A DNA stretch of 46,861 nucleotides from Halorubrum lipolyticum DSM 21995 (GTDB lineage: Archaea; Halobacteriota; Halobacteria; Halobacteriales; Haloferacaceae): NCBI RefSeq assembly GCF_000337375.1, contig NZ_AOJG01000013.1, positions 22,724 to 69,584 on the forward strand, in the 5' to 3' direction. Shown here one piece after another: positions 40,803 through 46,861 of this stretch. The notes under the pieces were generated by a model that ran no database searches, had not been told where the DNA came from, and was given only the letters and a program-made list of their open reading frames with translations. The stretch's first letter is position 1. Each line of letters opens with the position of its first letter. Position numbers and translations under genes: made by a program.

Positions 40803-41228
40803 TCACTCCTCCACGAAGACGGTCGCGTACATCCCGCCCGTCTCGTGCGGGATACAGACGTAGTCGTAGCGGCCGGCGACCTCGAAGGTGTGCGAAAATC
40901 GGTCGCCGCTCTCCAACGCGCCGCCGAAGTCGTCGCTCCACGCGTCGCGGGCGGGCTGCTCGCCGTCGAAGCCGCCGGAGGCGAAGTAGTCGGCCGCCTC
41001 CGGAATCCCGCCCTCGTAGGCGGTGACGGTGTGGGTCCGCGCGCTCGTGTTCTCCCAGACGACGGTGTCGCCGACGGAGACGGTCAGCTCCGCCGGGCGG
41101 TACCCGTCGGCCACCATCCCCACGTCGTAATCGGGCTCGCCGCCGACGCCCGAACAGCCGGCGAGGGCGGTCGTCGCCGCGACGCCCCCGGCCGCCGCGA
41201 CCCGTCGGAGGAACCGTCTGCGGTGCAT
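40803..41228 (-). CDS. Cupredoxin lipoprotein (plastocyanin/halocyanin family)
   Basis: A 141-aa protein. A Tat-type signal with lipobox (RRRFLRRVAAAGGVAATTAL then AGC) would leave lipid-modified Cys25. The cupredoxin domain has the first copper His in ARTHTVTAYEGG and the Cys/His/Met set in YVCIPHETGGMYATV. An insertion around DAWSDDFGGALESG is typical of haloarchaeal members. It is 75 bp upstream of the SafE-like gene on the same strand and probably leads the copper operon, either as an electron carrier or as a copper donor at the outer membrane face. Confidence 0.88.
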   Translation of the reverse strand: MHRRRFLRRVAAAGGVAATTALAGCSGVGGEPDYDVGMVADGYRPAELTVSVGDTVVWENTSARTHTVTAYEGGIPEAADYFASGGFDGEQPARDAWSDDFGGALESGDRFSHTFEVAGRYDYVCIPHETGGMYATVFVEE

Positions 41229-41382
41229 ACTCCAACTCCGGGCCTCACGCGTTTGAATACCGCGGTTCGCCTCACTGCGCGGGAACGGGTCGGCGACGGT
41301 TCACCGAGGCGGCGAGCGGCGCCGACCCATACGTGTCAGGTCATGTCGTTTACTCGAAATAGAACCAACAGTGCACCGTAGT

Positions 41383-42237
41383 ATGTTAGAGATAGCCGCG
41401 GTCGACCTGCTCACCCAGGGTATCGTCCCGCTCGAAATGACCCAGACCGAGGTGTTCCAAGCGATCCAAGACAACGGGCTCTTGGCCTCGTCGCTGTGGA
41501 TAAACATCGCCCTCGCGGGCCTTTCGATCCTCCTGTTCCTCTACATGGGACGGAACTTGGAGGACCCGCGAGCGCAACTCATCTTCGTTGCCGCCATGAT
41601 GGTTCCGCTGGTGTCGATCTCGAGTTACACCGGACTCGTGTCCGGGCTCACCGTGAGCTTCCTCGAGATGCCGGCCGGACACGCGCTGGCCGGCCAAGAG
41701 GTCCTCACCCCATGGGGCCGGTATCTCACGTGGGCGCTGTCGACGCCGATGATCCTCATCGCGCTCGGCCTGCTCGCCGGGTCGAACATGACGAAGCTGT
41801 TCACGGCCGTCACGGCCGACATCGGGATGTGCGTCACGGGCCTCGCGGCCGCGCTGACCACGTCCTCCTACCTGCTGCGGTGGGTCTGGTACGTCATCAG
41901 CTGCGCGTTCTTCGTCGTGGTCCTCTACATCCTGCTCGCCGAGTGGGCCGAGGACGCCGAGATCGCCGGCACCGCGGAGATCTTCAACACGCTGAAGGTC
42001 CTCACCGTGGTCCTGTGGCTCGGCTACCCGATCTTCTGGGCGCTCGGCGCCGAGGGCCTCGCGGTGCTCGACGTCGCCATCACTTCGTGGGCCTACAGCG
42101 GGATGGACATCATCGCGAAGTACCTCTTCGCGTTCCTCCTGCTCCGGTGGGTCGCTGACAACGAGCGCACCGTCGCCGACATGGCGTCCGGCCTCGGCTC
42201 GGTCTCGCGCAGCGGCGCGGCGCCGGCCGACGACTGA
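41383..42237 (+). CDS. hop: Halorhodopsin (light-driven chloride pump)
   Basis: A 284-aa seven-helix retinal protein. Helix C reads RYLTWALSTPMILIALGLLA: Thr replaces the proton-acceptor Asp of bacteriorhodopsin and a Ser follows four residues on, the chloride-pump signature. Helix D-E DIGMCVTGLAAALTTSSYLL and helix F TLKVLTVVLWLGYPIFWALG match halorhodopsins. The retinal Lys246 is in DIIAKYLFAF, and the end GAAPADD resembles known halorhodopsins. The B-C loop is short (EMPAGHALAGQEVLTPWG). The ATG at 41383 is preferred to the GTG at 41371 on codon grounds; either is possible. Divergent from the cupredoxin gene, 154 bp apart. Confidence 0.95.
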   Translation: MLEIAAVDLLTQGIVPLEMTQTEVFQAIQDNGLLASSLWINIALAGLSILLFLYMGRNLEDPRAQLIFVAAMMVPLVSISSYTGLVSGLTVSFLEMPAGHALAGQEVLTPWGRYLTWALSTPMILIALGLLAGSNMTKLFTAVTADIGMCVTGLAAALTTSSYLLRWVWYVISCAFFVVVLYILLAEWAEDAEIAGTAEIFNTLKVLTVVLWLGYPIFWALGAEGLAVLDVAITSWAYSGMDIIAKYLFAFLLLRWVADNERTVADMASGLGSVSRSGAAPADD

Positions 42238-42371
42238 CGGCGACTGACGACGCGGTCGCCTCCTCGCCTCGCGGGCTTTTTAAGTAGTCCCGACGCCCGC
42301 CAGCCGACGCCCGCCGACGGCGTGGCGAGCGAGAGCAAAGCGCTAAACCCGCGGCGGCGGTGGTACGGGAC

Positions 42372-42710
42372 ATGAAACAGGCCATCGTCGCCCGCACCGA
42401 CATCGGGATGGGCGAGGGGAAACTCGCCGCGCAGGTCGCGCACGCGTCGCTGTCGGCGTACCAGGACGCGGGGCGGCGCGCCCGCAAGAAGTGGCAGGGG
42501 GAGGGACAGAAGAAGATCGTGCTCAAAGGCGACTCCGAGAGCCAGCTGTTCGAGCTGGCCGACAAGGCCGACAAGGAGGGGATCCCGTACGCGATCGTCC
42601 GCGACGCCGGTCACACCCAACTGGAGCCGGGGACCGTCACCGCGCTCGCCGTGGGCCCCGCCCGCGACGACACCGTCGACCGCGTGACCGGCGACCTCTC
42701 GCTGTACTAG
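42372..42710 (+). CDS. pth2: Peptidyl-tRNA hydrolase, Pth2 type
   Basis: A 112-aa protein of normal size. [20 protein letters not shown] then [26 protein letters not shown] and [20 protein letters not shown] are the Pth2 motifs. It releases stalled peptides from tRNA. Its stop codon directly abuts the truD ATG, so the two form one operon. A strong TATA-like ctttttaag near 42276 and a weaker one near 42341 precede it. Confidence 0.95.
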   Translation: MKQAIVARTDIGMGEGKLAAQVAHASLSAYQDAGRRARKKWQGEGQKKIVLKGDSESQLFELADKADKEGIPYAIVRDAGHTQLEPGTVTALAVGPARDDTVDRVTGDLSLY

Positions 42711-44174
42711 ATGGCATCCCCCGACACCCTCCGCGAGGCGCATCCGGCCGAGCGCGCCGCGGGCATCGACTACTACGTCAGCGACGCCGACGGGATCGGC
42801 GGCCGGCTCCGCCAGTCCCCCGAGGACTTCCGCGTCCGCGAGCTGGAGGCGTTCGAGCCGGAGCCGCTCGGCGCGGACACGGGGAGCTACCCCGAGCTCG
42901 TCGTCCGCGTCACCCTCCGCGACTGGGACACGAACGACTTCGCGCGACGGATCTCCGACGCGCTTCAGATCAGCCGCGAGCGCGTCTCGTGGGCGGGGAC
43001 GAAGGACAAACGGGCCGTCACCACCCAGCTGTTCACGCTCCGCGGGGTCGACCCCGGCGACCTCCCGGAGATCCGCGGCGCCGAGATCGAGCCCCTCGGC
43101 CGCGCCGGGCGCGGGCTCTCGTTCGGCGACCTCGCGGGCAACGCCTTCGAGATCCGCGTCGCTGACGCGGTCCCCGAAGCCCGCGAGCGCGTCGCCGACG
43201 TGGTGAGCGACCTGCGGGCGTTCGGCGGCGACGCGGGGGAATCGGCGGCGATCGAACCGATCGACGGCGACGCCACCGTCGGCGTCCCCAACTACTTCGG
43301 CCAGCAGCGCTTCGGGAGCCGGCGGCCCGTCACCCACCGCGTCGGGCTCGCGGTCGTCCGCGACGACTTCCGCGAGGCGGTGCGGCTGTACGCCGGCAAC
43401 CCCTCGGAGACGGAGCCGGACGACACCCGCGCCGCGCGCGGCCGGGTCGACGCCGCGTTCGGGGTCGGCGGGGACGGCCCGGGTGACGGTCCCGCCGCCG
43501 ACGGCACCGGCGACGGCGACTGGGAGGCCTGCCTCGACGCGATCCCGGGCAAGCTCCGGTTCGAGCGCTCGATGGTCCACCGGCTCGCCGAGCGCGACGT
43601 GGCTCCCGACGCGCCCCCGGCGCACGACGACTGGCGGCACGCGCTGGAGGCGGTCCCCTCGAACCTCCAGCGGCTCTTCGTCAACGCGGCCCAGTCGTTC
43701 CTCTTCAATCGGATGCTGAGCGAACGCCTGCGCCGCGGGATCCCGTTCGACCGGCCCGTCGCCGGCGACGTGGTCTGTTTCGCCGACGCCGACGCGCCCG
43801 AGGAGCTGTACGCGCCCGACACGGACCGGCTCCAGCGGGTCGACGAGGACCGAGTCTCCGTCGTCACCCGCCACTGCGAGCGCGGGCGGGCGTTCGTCAC
43901 CGCGCCCCTCGTCGGCACGGAGACCGACCTCGGCGCCGGCGAGCCCGGCGAGATCGAGCGCGAGGTCCTCGCCGACGCCGGGATCGAGCCCGGCGACTTC
44001 GCGCTCCCCGGCGAGTTCGACTCGTCTGGCACCCGGCGGGCGGTCCTCCTCCGGAGCGACCTCGACGTGACGTTCGACGACGGCGACCCGCGGTTCGCGT
44101 TCGCGCTCCCGAGCGGGTCGTACGCGACGGTGCTGCTCCGGGAGTTCACGAAGAGCGGGCCGCTCGACCTCTGA
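42711..44174 (+). CDS. truD: tRNA pseudouridine(13) synthase TruD
   Basis: A 487-aa protein, typical for archaeal TruD. The catalytic Asp99 lies in [20 protein letters not shown]. Other landmarks are [39 protein letters not shown] and the late [17 protein letters not shown] Gly/Asp-rich insertion near residues 250-265 is a halophilic surface loop. It isomerises U13 in tRNA. It starts immediately after the pth2 stop and ends before an independent promoter for the next gene. Confidence 0.95.
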   Translation: MASPDTLREAHPAERAAGIDYYVSDADGIGGRLRQSPEDFRVRELEAFEPEPLGADTGSYPELVVRVTLRDWDTNDFARRISDALQISRERVSWAGTKDKRAVTTQLFTLRGVDPGDLPEIRGAEIEPLGRAGRGLSFGDLAGNAFEIRVADAVPEARERVADVVSDLRAFGGDAGESAAIEPIDGDATVGVPNYFGQQRFGSRRPVTHRVGLAVVRDDFREAVRLYAGNPSETEPDDTRAARGRVDAAFGVGGDGPGDGPAADGTGDGDWEACLDAIPGKLRFERSMVHRLAERDVAPDAPPAHDDWRHALEAVPSNLQRLFVNAAQSFLFNRMLSERLRRGIPFDRPVAGDVVCFADADAPEELYAPDTDRLQRVDEDRVSVVTRHCERGRAFVTAPLVGTETDLGAGEPGEIEREVLADAGIEPGDFALPGEFDSSGTRRAVLLRSDLDVTFDDGDPRFAFALPSGSYATVLLREFTKSGPLDL

Positions 44175-44295
44175 GCGGCGCGCGCCGTATATCGATCCGT
44201 ATTCGTGCATTATCAGTCGATTTGATCGGCAGAAACCACCACGATACTGCGCTCCGTTCCGAGCCGTTTTTGTGCGGGAGCCGCCAATCGGCGCC

Positions 44296-44850
44296 ATGAC
44301 CCGGATCGTCGTCATCGACCTCCACGGCCAGTTCACCCACCTCGAACGGCGGGCGCTCCGCGACGTGGGCGTCGACACCGAGATCGTCTCGGCGGACACG
44401 CCTCCCGCGGAGCTCGACGCCGACGGGATCGTCCTCTCCGGCGGTCCCGACATGGACCGCGTCGGCAACGCGCCCGACTACCTCGCACTCGACGTTCCCG
44501 TCCTCGGCATCTGCCTGGGGATGCAGCTGATCGCGGTCGAGCGCGGCGGCGCGGTCGGCGGCGGCGACTACGGCGGTTACGCCGACGTCGACGTGGAGAT
44601 CGTCGACGATGAGGACCCGCTCGTCGGCTCGCTGGCTCCCGAGACGCGCGTCTGGGCCTCCCACGCGGACGAGGTGACCGAGGTCCCCGAGGGGTTCGTC
44701 CGGACCGCGACCTCCGACGTCTGCGACGTGGAGGCGATGTCGAACCCCGAGGCGGGGCTGTACGGGGTCCAGTGGCACCCCGAGGTCGCCCACACCGAGC
44801 GCGGCGAGGAAGTGTTCGAGAACTTCGTCGCGATCTGCGAGTCGGCGTAG
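44296..44850 (+). CDS. guaA: GMP synthase, glutamine amidotransferase subunit A
   Basis: A 184-aa class I glutamine amidotransferase. Cys73 is in LGICLGMQL, and the His-Glu dyad in YGVQWHPEVAHT. It opens MTRIVVIDLHGQFTHLERRA, and the Asp-His VWASHADEV loop is typical of archaeal GuaA N-subunits. In archaea this subunit is separate from the synthetase GuaB/GuaAb, which is not in the window. It supplies ammonia to convert XMP to GMP. A TATA-like cgtttttgtg about 27 bp before the ATG supports a leaderless start; an upstream in-frame GTG at 44272 would lie within the promoter. Confidence 0.92.
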   Translation: MTRIVVIDLHGQFTHLERRALRDVGVDTEIVSADTPPAELDADGIVLSGGPDMDRVGNAPDYLALDVPVLGICLGMQLIAVERGGAVGGGDYGGYADVDVEIVDDEDPLVGSLAPETRVWASHADEVTEVPEGFVRTATSDVCDVEAMSNPEAGLYGVQWHPEVAHTERGEEVFENFVAICESA

Positions 44851-44878
44851 GCGACCGCCTTCGGCCAGTTCTCCCCTT

Positions 44879-45076
44879 TTAAAGCCGGTACCGTCGAACG
44901 CGCTCGGTGCCGCAACTCGGACACTCCCGACGGTACTCGACGGTCGCGCCCGTCGTCGCCGCCTCCCACGCCCCCTCCTCGTCGACGAACCCGCACTCCT
45001 CGCAGGCGTGGGGGCGCCCGTCGAGCCGCGCGCGGAGCCGATCGAAGGCCGACGTACCGCCGTAGCTGGATGACAT
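44879..45076 (-). CDS. Small zinc-ribbon protein (HVO_0649-like)
   Basis: A 65-aa protein with CEECGFVDEEG and CPSCGTERVRR, a four-Cys zinc ribbon, an N-terminal SAFDRLRARLDG helix and an aromatic basic end RRYRL. From memory it resembles the haloarchaeal family called HVO_0649-type zinc finger proteins. Promoter tacttattac about 30 bp upstream fits. It converges with guaA, with stops 28 bp apart. Such mini zinc proteins are often regulatory in haloarchaea; this one is uncharacterised. Confidence 0.82.
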   Translation of the reverse strand: MSSSYGGTSAFDRLRARLDGRPHACEECGFVDEEGAWEAATTGATVEYRRECPSCGTERVRRYRL

Positions 45077-45207
45077 GCGGTACCACTACACAAGGAAATG
45101 AGTAATAAGTATCGATCAGCGACGGTGCGGTCACGGACGGCGCTACCGGTGTGCGCGTCGCTCGCCGTCGGTAGCCATCGAAACGACCCGAAAATACGGG
45201 ACGCCGC

Positions 45208-45507
45208 CTACGCCTCGAACAGCTCGTCGACCGCCTCGCCGGCGGTCTCGGCCGCCTCGCGCGCGACGGCGTCAGGGTCGGGGTCGTCGGGGGCGTTCAG
45301 GTAGACGTCGACGTCGAGGACGCCCTCCTCGAACGTGACCGTCACGTCCAGATCGGTCACCGCCGACTGGTCGTAGTGGGCGAACACGACGCCCTCGGCC
45401 GCCTCCGCGGCGGTGCGGACGACTTCCTCGTCCGCGGGCTCGTCGGCGTCCCCGTCGCCGGCGTCACGTGAGTCGTCGGTCGGTCCGTCGGTCGATTCGT
45501 TCGACAT
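45208..45507 (-). CDS. DUF3194 family protein
   Basis: A 99-aa acidic protein. After a disordered Asp/Glu-rich start of about 28 residues, the body EVVRTAAEAAEGVVFAHYDQ then VTDLDVTVTFEEGVLDVDVY matches archaeal DUF3194. The gene lies 6 bp after prefoldin beta, a pairing kept in many archaea, so it is likely co-expressed. Function is unknown; a link to prefoldin or protein folding is inferred from context. Confidence 0.85.
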   Translation of the reverse strand: MSNESTDGPTDDSRDAGDGDADEPADEEVVRTAAEAAEGVVFAHYDQSAVTDLDVTVTFEEGVLDVDVYLNAPDDPDPDAVAREAAETAGEAVDELFEA

Positions 45508-45513
45508 CGGCGC

Positions 45514-45909
45514 TTACGCGCCGCCCGCGCCCGGACCGCCCGGGCCCATCGGGCCGCCGCCGGCGCCGCCCTGAAGCATCTGCTGGAGCTCGCTCTGCAG
45601 GTCGTCGAACTGCTCTTGCACGCGCTCCTCCTGCTTCTCGAGCTGCTCGGTCCGGACTTCGAGGGAGTCGACCTTGTTCTCGAGGTCGTCGTAGGCGGAC
45701 TCGTAGTCCGTCTCGACGAGGACCTCGCCGATCTCGCGGTACATTCCGGCGTCCTCGTCGACGTCCTCGAGGGCGTCGAGGGCCGTCTTGGACTCGTTGA
45801 GCGCGGACTGCGCCTGCTCCTTCTGCTCGGCGACCTGCTGTGCGGTCTCCTGCAGCTCCTGAAGCTCCTCGATCTTCTCCTGTGCCTCGGGCGGCATGTT
45901 CCCTTGCAT
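45514..45909 (-). CDS. pfdB: Prefoldin subunit beta
   Basis: A 131-aa protein with two long coiled-coil helices ([20 protein letters not shown] and [20 protein letters not shown]) joined by a beta hairpin region ([18 protein letters not shown]), the prefoldin beta layout. The Gly/Pro-rich tail ([14 protein letters not shown]) is common in haloarchaea. It captures unfolded proteins for the thermosome. The TATA-like gtttttctgt about 27 bp upstream supports the ATG at 45909; MPPEAQ at 45897 is an alternative. It heads a two-gene unit with DUF3194. Confidence 0.94.
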   Translation of the reverse strand: MQGNMPPEAQEKIEELQELQETAQQVAEQKEQAQSALNESKTALDALEDVDEDAGMYREIGEVLVETDYESAYDDLENKVDSLEVRTEQLEKQEERVQEQFDDLQSELQQMLQGGAGGGPMGPGGPGAGGA

Positions 45910-46011
45910 GGGCGAAACGAGACGGTCCGGACAGAAAAACCCCCGACTTCTCCGACGACGACCGATTCCCCGGGTACAGCCCCGGAACGTCGGTATCTCA
46001 GGTGGTCGGAG

Positions 46012-46296
46012 CTACTCCCGATCGCGGTCTCCCACGACGCGCTCGGCGACCTCGACGAGCCGCGACCAGCTGTTGATCCCGGCTCGGAGGGCGACGAGGT
46101 CGTCGGCGACGACGCGGACCCGGACCGCGTCGCCGTCCCGGGAGACGGTCGCGGCGGAGCGGGCGTCGTCGATCTCGCCGACCTCGGGTTCGAGCGCGTC
46201 GCCGACGAGGCGTGCGCGCCGCTCGGAGGGGTAGCGAAACGAGAGGACCGTCCCGTGCGCGCGGTCGGCGGTCGCGGTGACGGGGTCGGAAGTCAC
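46012..46296 (-). CDS. pcc1: KEOPS complex subunit Pcc1
   Basis: A 94-aa protein with the Pcc1 pattern: ATVLSF-like first strand (HGTVLSFRYPSERRARLVGD), ALEPE, and the final helix LVALRAGINSWSRLVEVAER. Pcc1 is the dimerising subunit of KEOPS, which makes the t6A base of tRNA. The start is GTG, inside a 20-bp tandem duplication that supplies a second GTG upstream. It follows rpo12 by 42 bp on the same strand, and the rpl37ae-rpo12-pcc1 order suggests one operon. Confidence 0.9.
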   Translation of the reverse strand: MTSDPVTATADRAHGTVLSFRYPSERRARLVGDALEPEVGEIDDARSAATVSRDGDAVRVRVVADDLVALRAGINSWSRLVEVAERVVGDRDRE

Positions 46297-46325
46297 GGTG
46301 CGAGATCGGAAGCCACGGTGCGAGA
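46286..46325. repeat. 20-bp tandem duplication at the pcc1 start
   Basis: Two 20-bp units beginning tcggaag (46286-46305 and 46306-46325) differ at one base (agtcacgg versus agccacgg), with a third partial tcggaa at 46326. On the minus strand each unit has a GTG. The second gives a 7-codon frame ending in a TGA that overlaps the pcc1 GTG. Confidence 0.85.
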
Positions 46326-46338
46326 TCGGAACGGGGAG

Positions 46339-46473
46339 TTACTCGACGTTGACTTCCTTCACGTCGCCGCCGCGCTCCTTCAGGAGGACGCGGTGGCCGC
46401 AGTACGGGCAGCGCACGCCGCCGTACTCGTCGAGGGTGACGTCGCGCTTACAGCGGGAGCACTTGTAGCTCAT
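46339..46473 (-). CDS. rpo12: RNA polymerase subunit Rpo12 (RpoP)
   Basis: A 44-aa zinc protein reading [20 protein letters not shown] then [20 protein letters not shown] and VNVE. The two CxxC pairs bind zinc, as in Rpb12/RpoP. It joins the Rpo3-Rpo11-Rpo10 assembly platform of archaeal RNA polymerase. Its ATG is 4 bp after the rpl37ae stop, so the genes are co-transcribed. It is very short but the motif match is exact. Confidence 0.94.
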
Positions 46474-46477
46474 CGCC

Positions 46478-46744
46478 TTATTCCTCGTCGGCGAGCGCGG
46501 CGCGGATGGAGCGGCGGACGGTGCGACCGCCGGGCGTCTCGGGGCGGTACGCGCCGCCGGTGAACGTCTCGCCGGTCTCCTCGTTGACCCAGATGCCTGT
46601 ACCCTTGCGCGTGACGTCGTCGCCGTCGACGGTGGCGTTCTGCATCTCCTCTTCGATGTCCTGGACCCGCTTGCGGGAGACCCGGCCGTAACGGGCGCCG
46701 AATCGGCCCGCGCTACCGGTGCTTCGTGCCTTGTCCTCAGCCAT
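46478..46744 (-). CDS. rpl37ae: Ribosomal protein eL43 (L37Ae), cysteine-less form
   Basis: An 88-aa protein: basic start [20 protein letters not shown], central [20 protein letters not shown], end [17 protein letters not shown]. The family normally carries a four-Cys zinc ribbon (CPxC and CxxC) in the middle. Here all four are replaced ([20 protein letters not shown]), while the flanking fold residues stay. Cys-less forms are known among several ribosomal proteins. The TATA-like tttttac (46771-46777) about 27 bp before the ATG gives a leaderless start and drives rpl37ae-rpo12 and perhaps pcc1. Confidence 0.93.
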
Positions 46745-46779
46745 AGTGAGTCCGTCTACCGCCAGCGCGGGTAAAAAGG

Positions 46780-46861
46780 CTACGAGTCGGGGGCGTCAGC
46801 GGCGACGACGAGCCGATCGGGTCCGAGGCCCGGGATCCGCGACGGATCGACTGCGACGCGG
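46780..46861 (-). CDS. C-terminal fragment of an unidentified protein
   Basis: The last 26 codons of a frame that runs off the window edge, reading [20 protein letters not shown] and ending in TAG at 46780. Codon bias is coding-like, with G/C at third positions. Its stop overlaps the promoter of rpl37ae. Too little is present to name it. Confidence 0.5.
   Translation of the reverse strand, partial: RVAVDPSRIPGLGPDRLVVAADAPDS

Noticed and set aside
1-46861. Insertion sequences, integrases, phage genes or toxin-antitoxin pairs
   Set aside because: None of the recognisable proteins belongs to these classes, and no terminal inverted repeats with target duplications were noticed.

Overview
The window is a high-GC (mostly near 70% G+C by eye) chromosomal segment of a halophilic archaeon, most probably Halorubrum or a close relative. 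The evidence is acidic proteins, leaderless genes with TATA-like boxes about 25-30 nt before the start codon, TFB, prefoldin, KEOPS and rpo12 information genes, Tat-exported blue-copper proteins and a halorhodopsin. I see no IS element, integrase, phage gene or CRISPR array. Most of the content is ordinary core genome.

Layout. 1-3.4 kb: the end of an SPFH/stomatin protein, a two-wHTH regulator with a signal-like N-terminus, a small wHTH-like protein, an NTPase (DUF84) and a cobalamin-binding BtuF-like protein whose promoter carries a 12-bp inverted repeat, then an AN1 zinc-finger protein. 3.6-8.2 kb: TFB, aroD, a structured intergenic element, an AN1-rhomboid protease, endonuclease V and two small proteins. 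8.2-11 kb: a rhodanese-metallo-beta-lactamase protein and a MinD-like ATPase overlapping an unknown partner. 11-18.4 kb: a cell-surface module made of a 1943-aa multidomain subtilase and a membrane-anchored PGF-pre-PGF-type protein, divergent from a DUF7344 membrane regulator across an AT-rich 483-bp spacer. 19.7-29.9 kb: PEP synthase, PLP decarboxylase, a Cas4-like protein, a cupin, an isopropylmalate/citramalate synthase-family enzyme, a trehalose-synthase-like GH13 enzyme and a truncated haemoglobin. 30-36 kb: tRNA-Ser(CGA), orphan MoxR, pyrE, halocyanin, a GT4 glycosyltransferase and an S9 peptidase. 36.3-42.2 kb: a second copy of the structured element, an aldo/keto reductase, a copper operon (cupredoxin, SafE-like, Cu-ATPase) and divergent halorhodopsin. 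42.3-46.9 kb: pth2-truD, the GMP synthase amidotransferase subunit, zinc ribbon, DUF3194-prefoldin beta, and pcc1-rpo12-rpl37ae.

The most interesting signal is not a protein. Two intergenic elements, about 5432-5545 (+) and 36295-36401 (-), share two conserved blocks with identical internal spacing. The blocks flank hairpins whose sequences differ while pairing is kept. Each element lies just downstream of a gene (aroD, aldo/keto reductase) in the same orientation and behind a TATA-like sequence. This looks like an undescribed family of structured RNA or 3'-end elements. Other leads are the MinD-partner pair, the duplicated Rossmann-like domain and sequon array inside the giant subtilase, and the Cas4-like protein that appears to have lost its nuclease motif.
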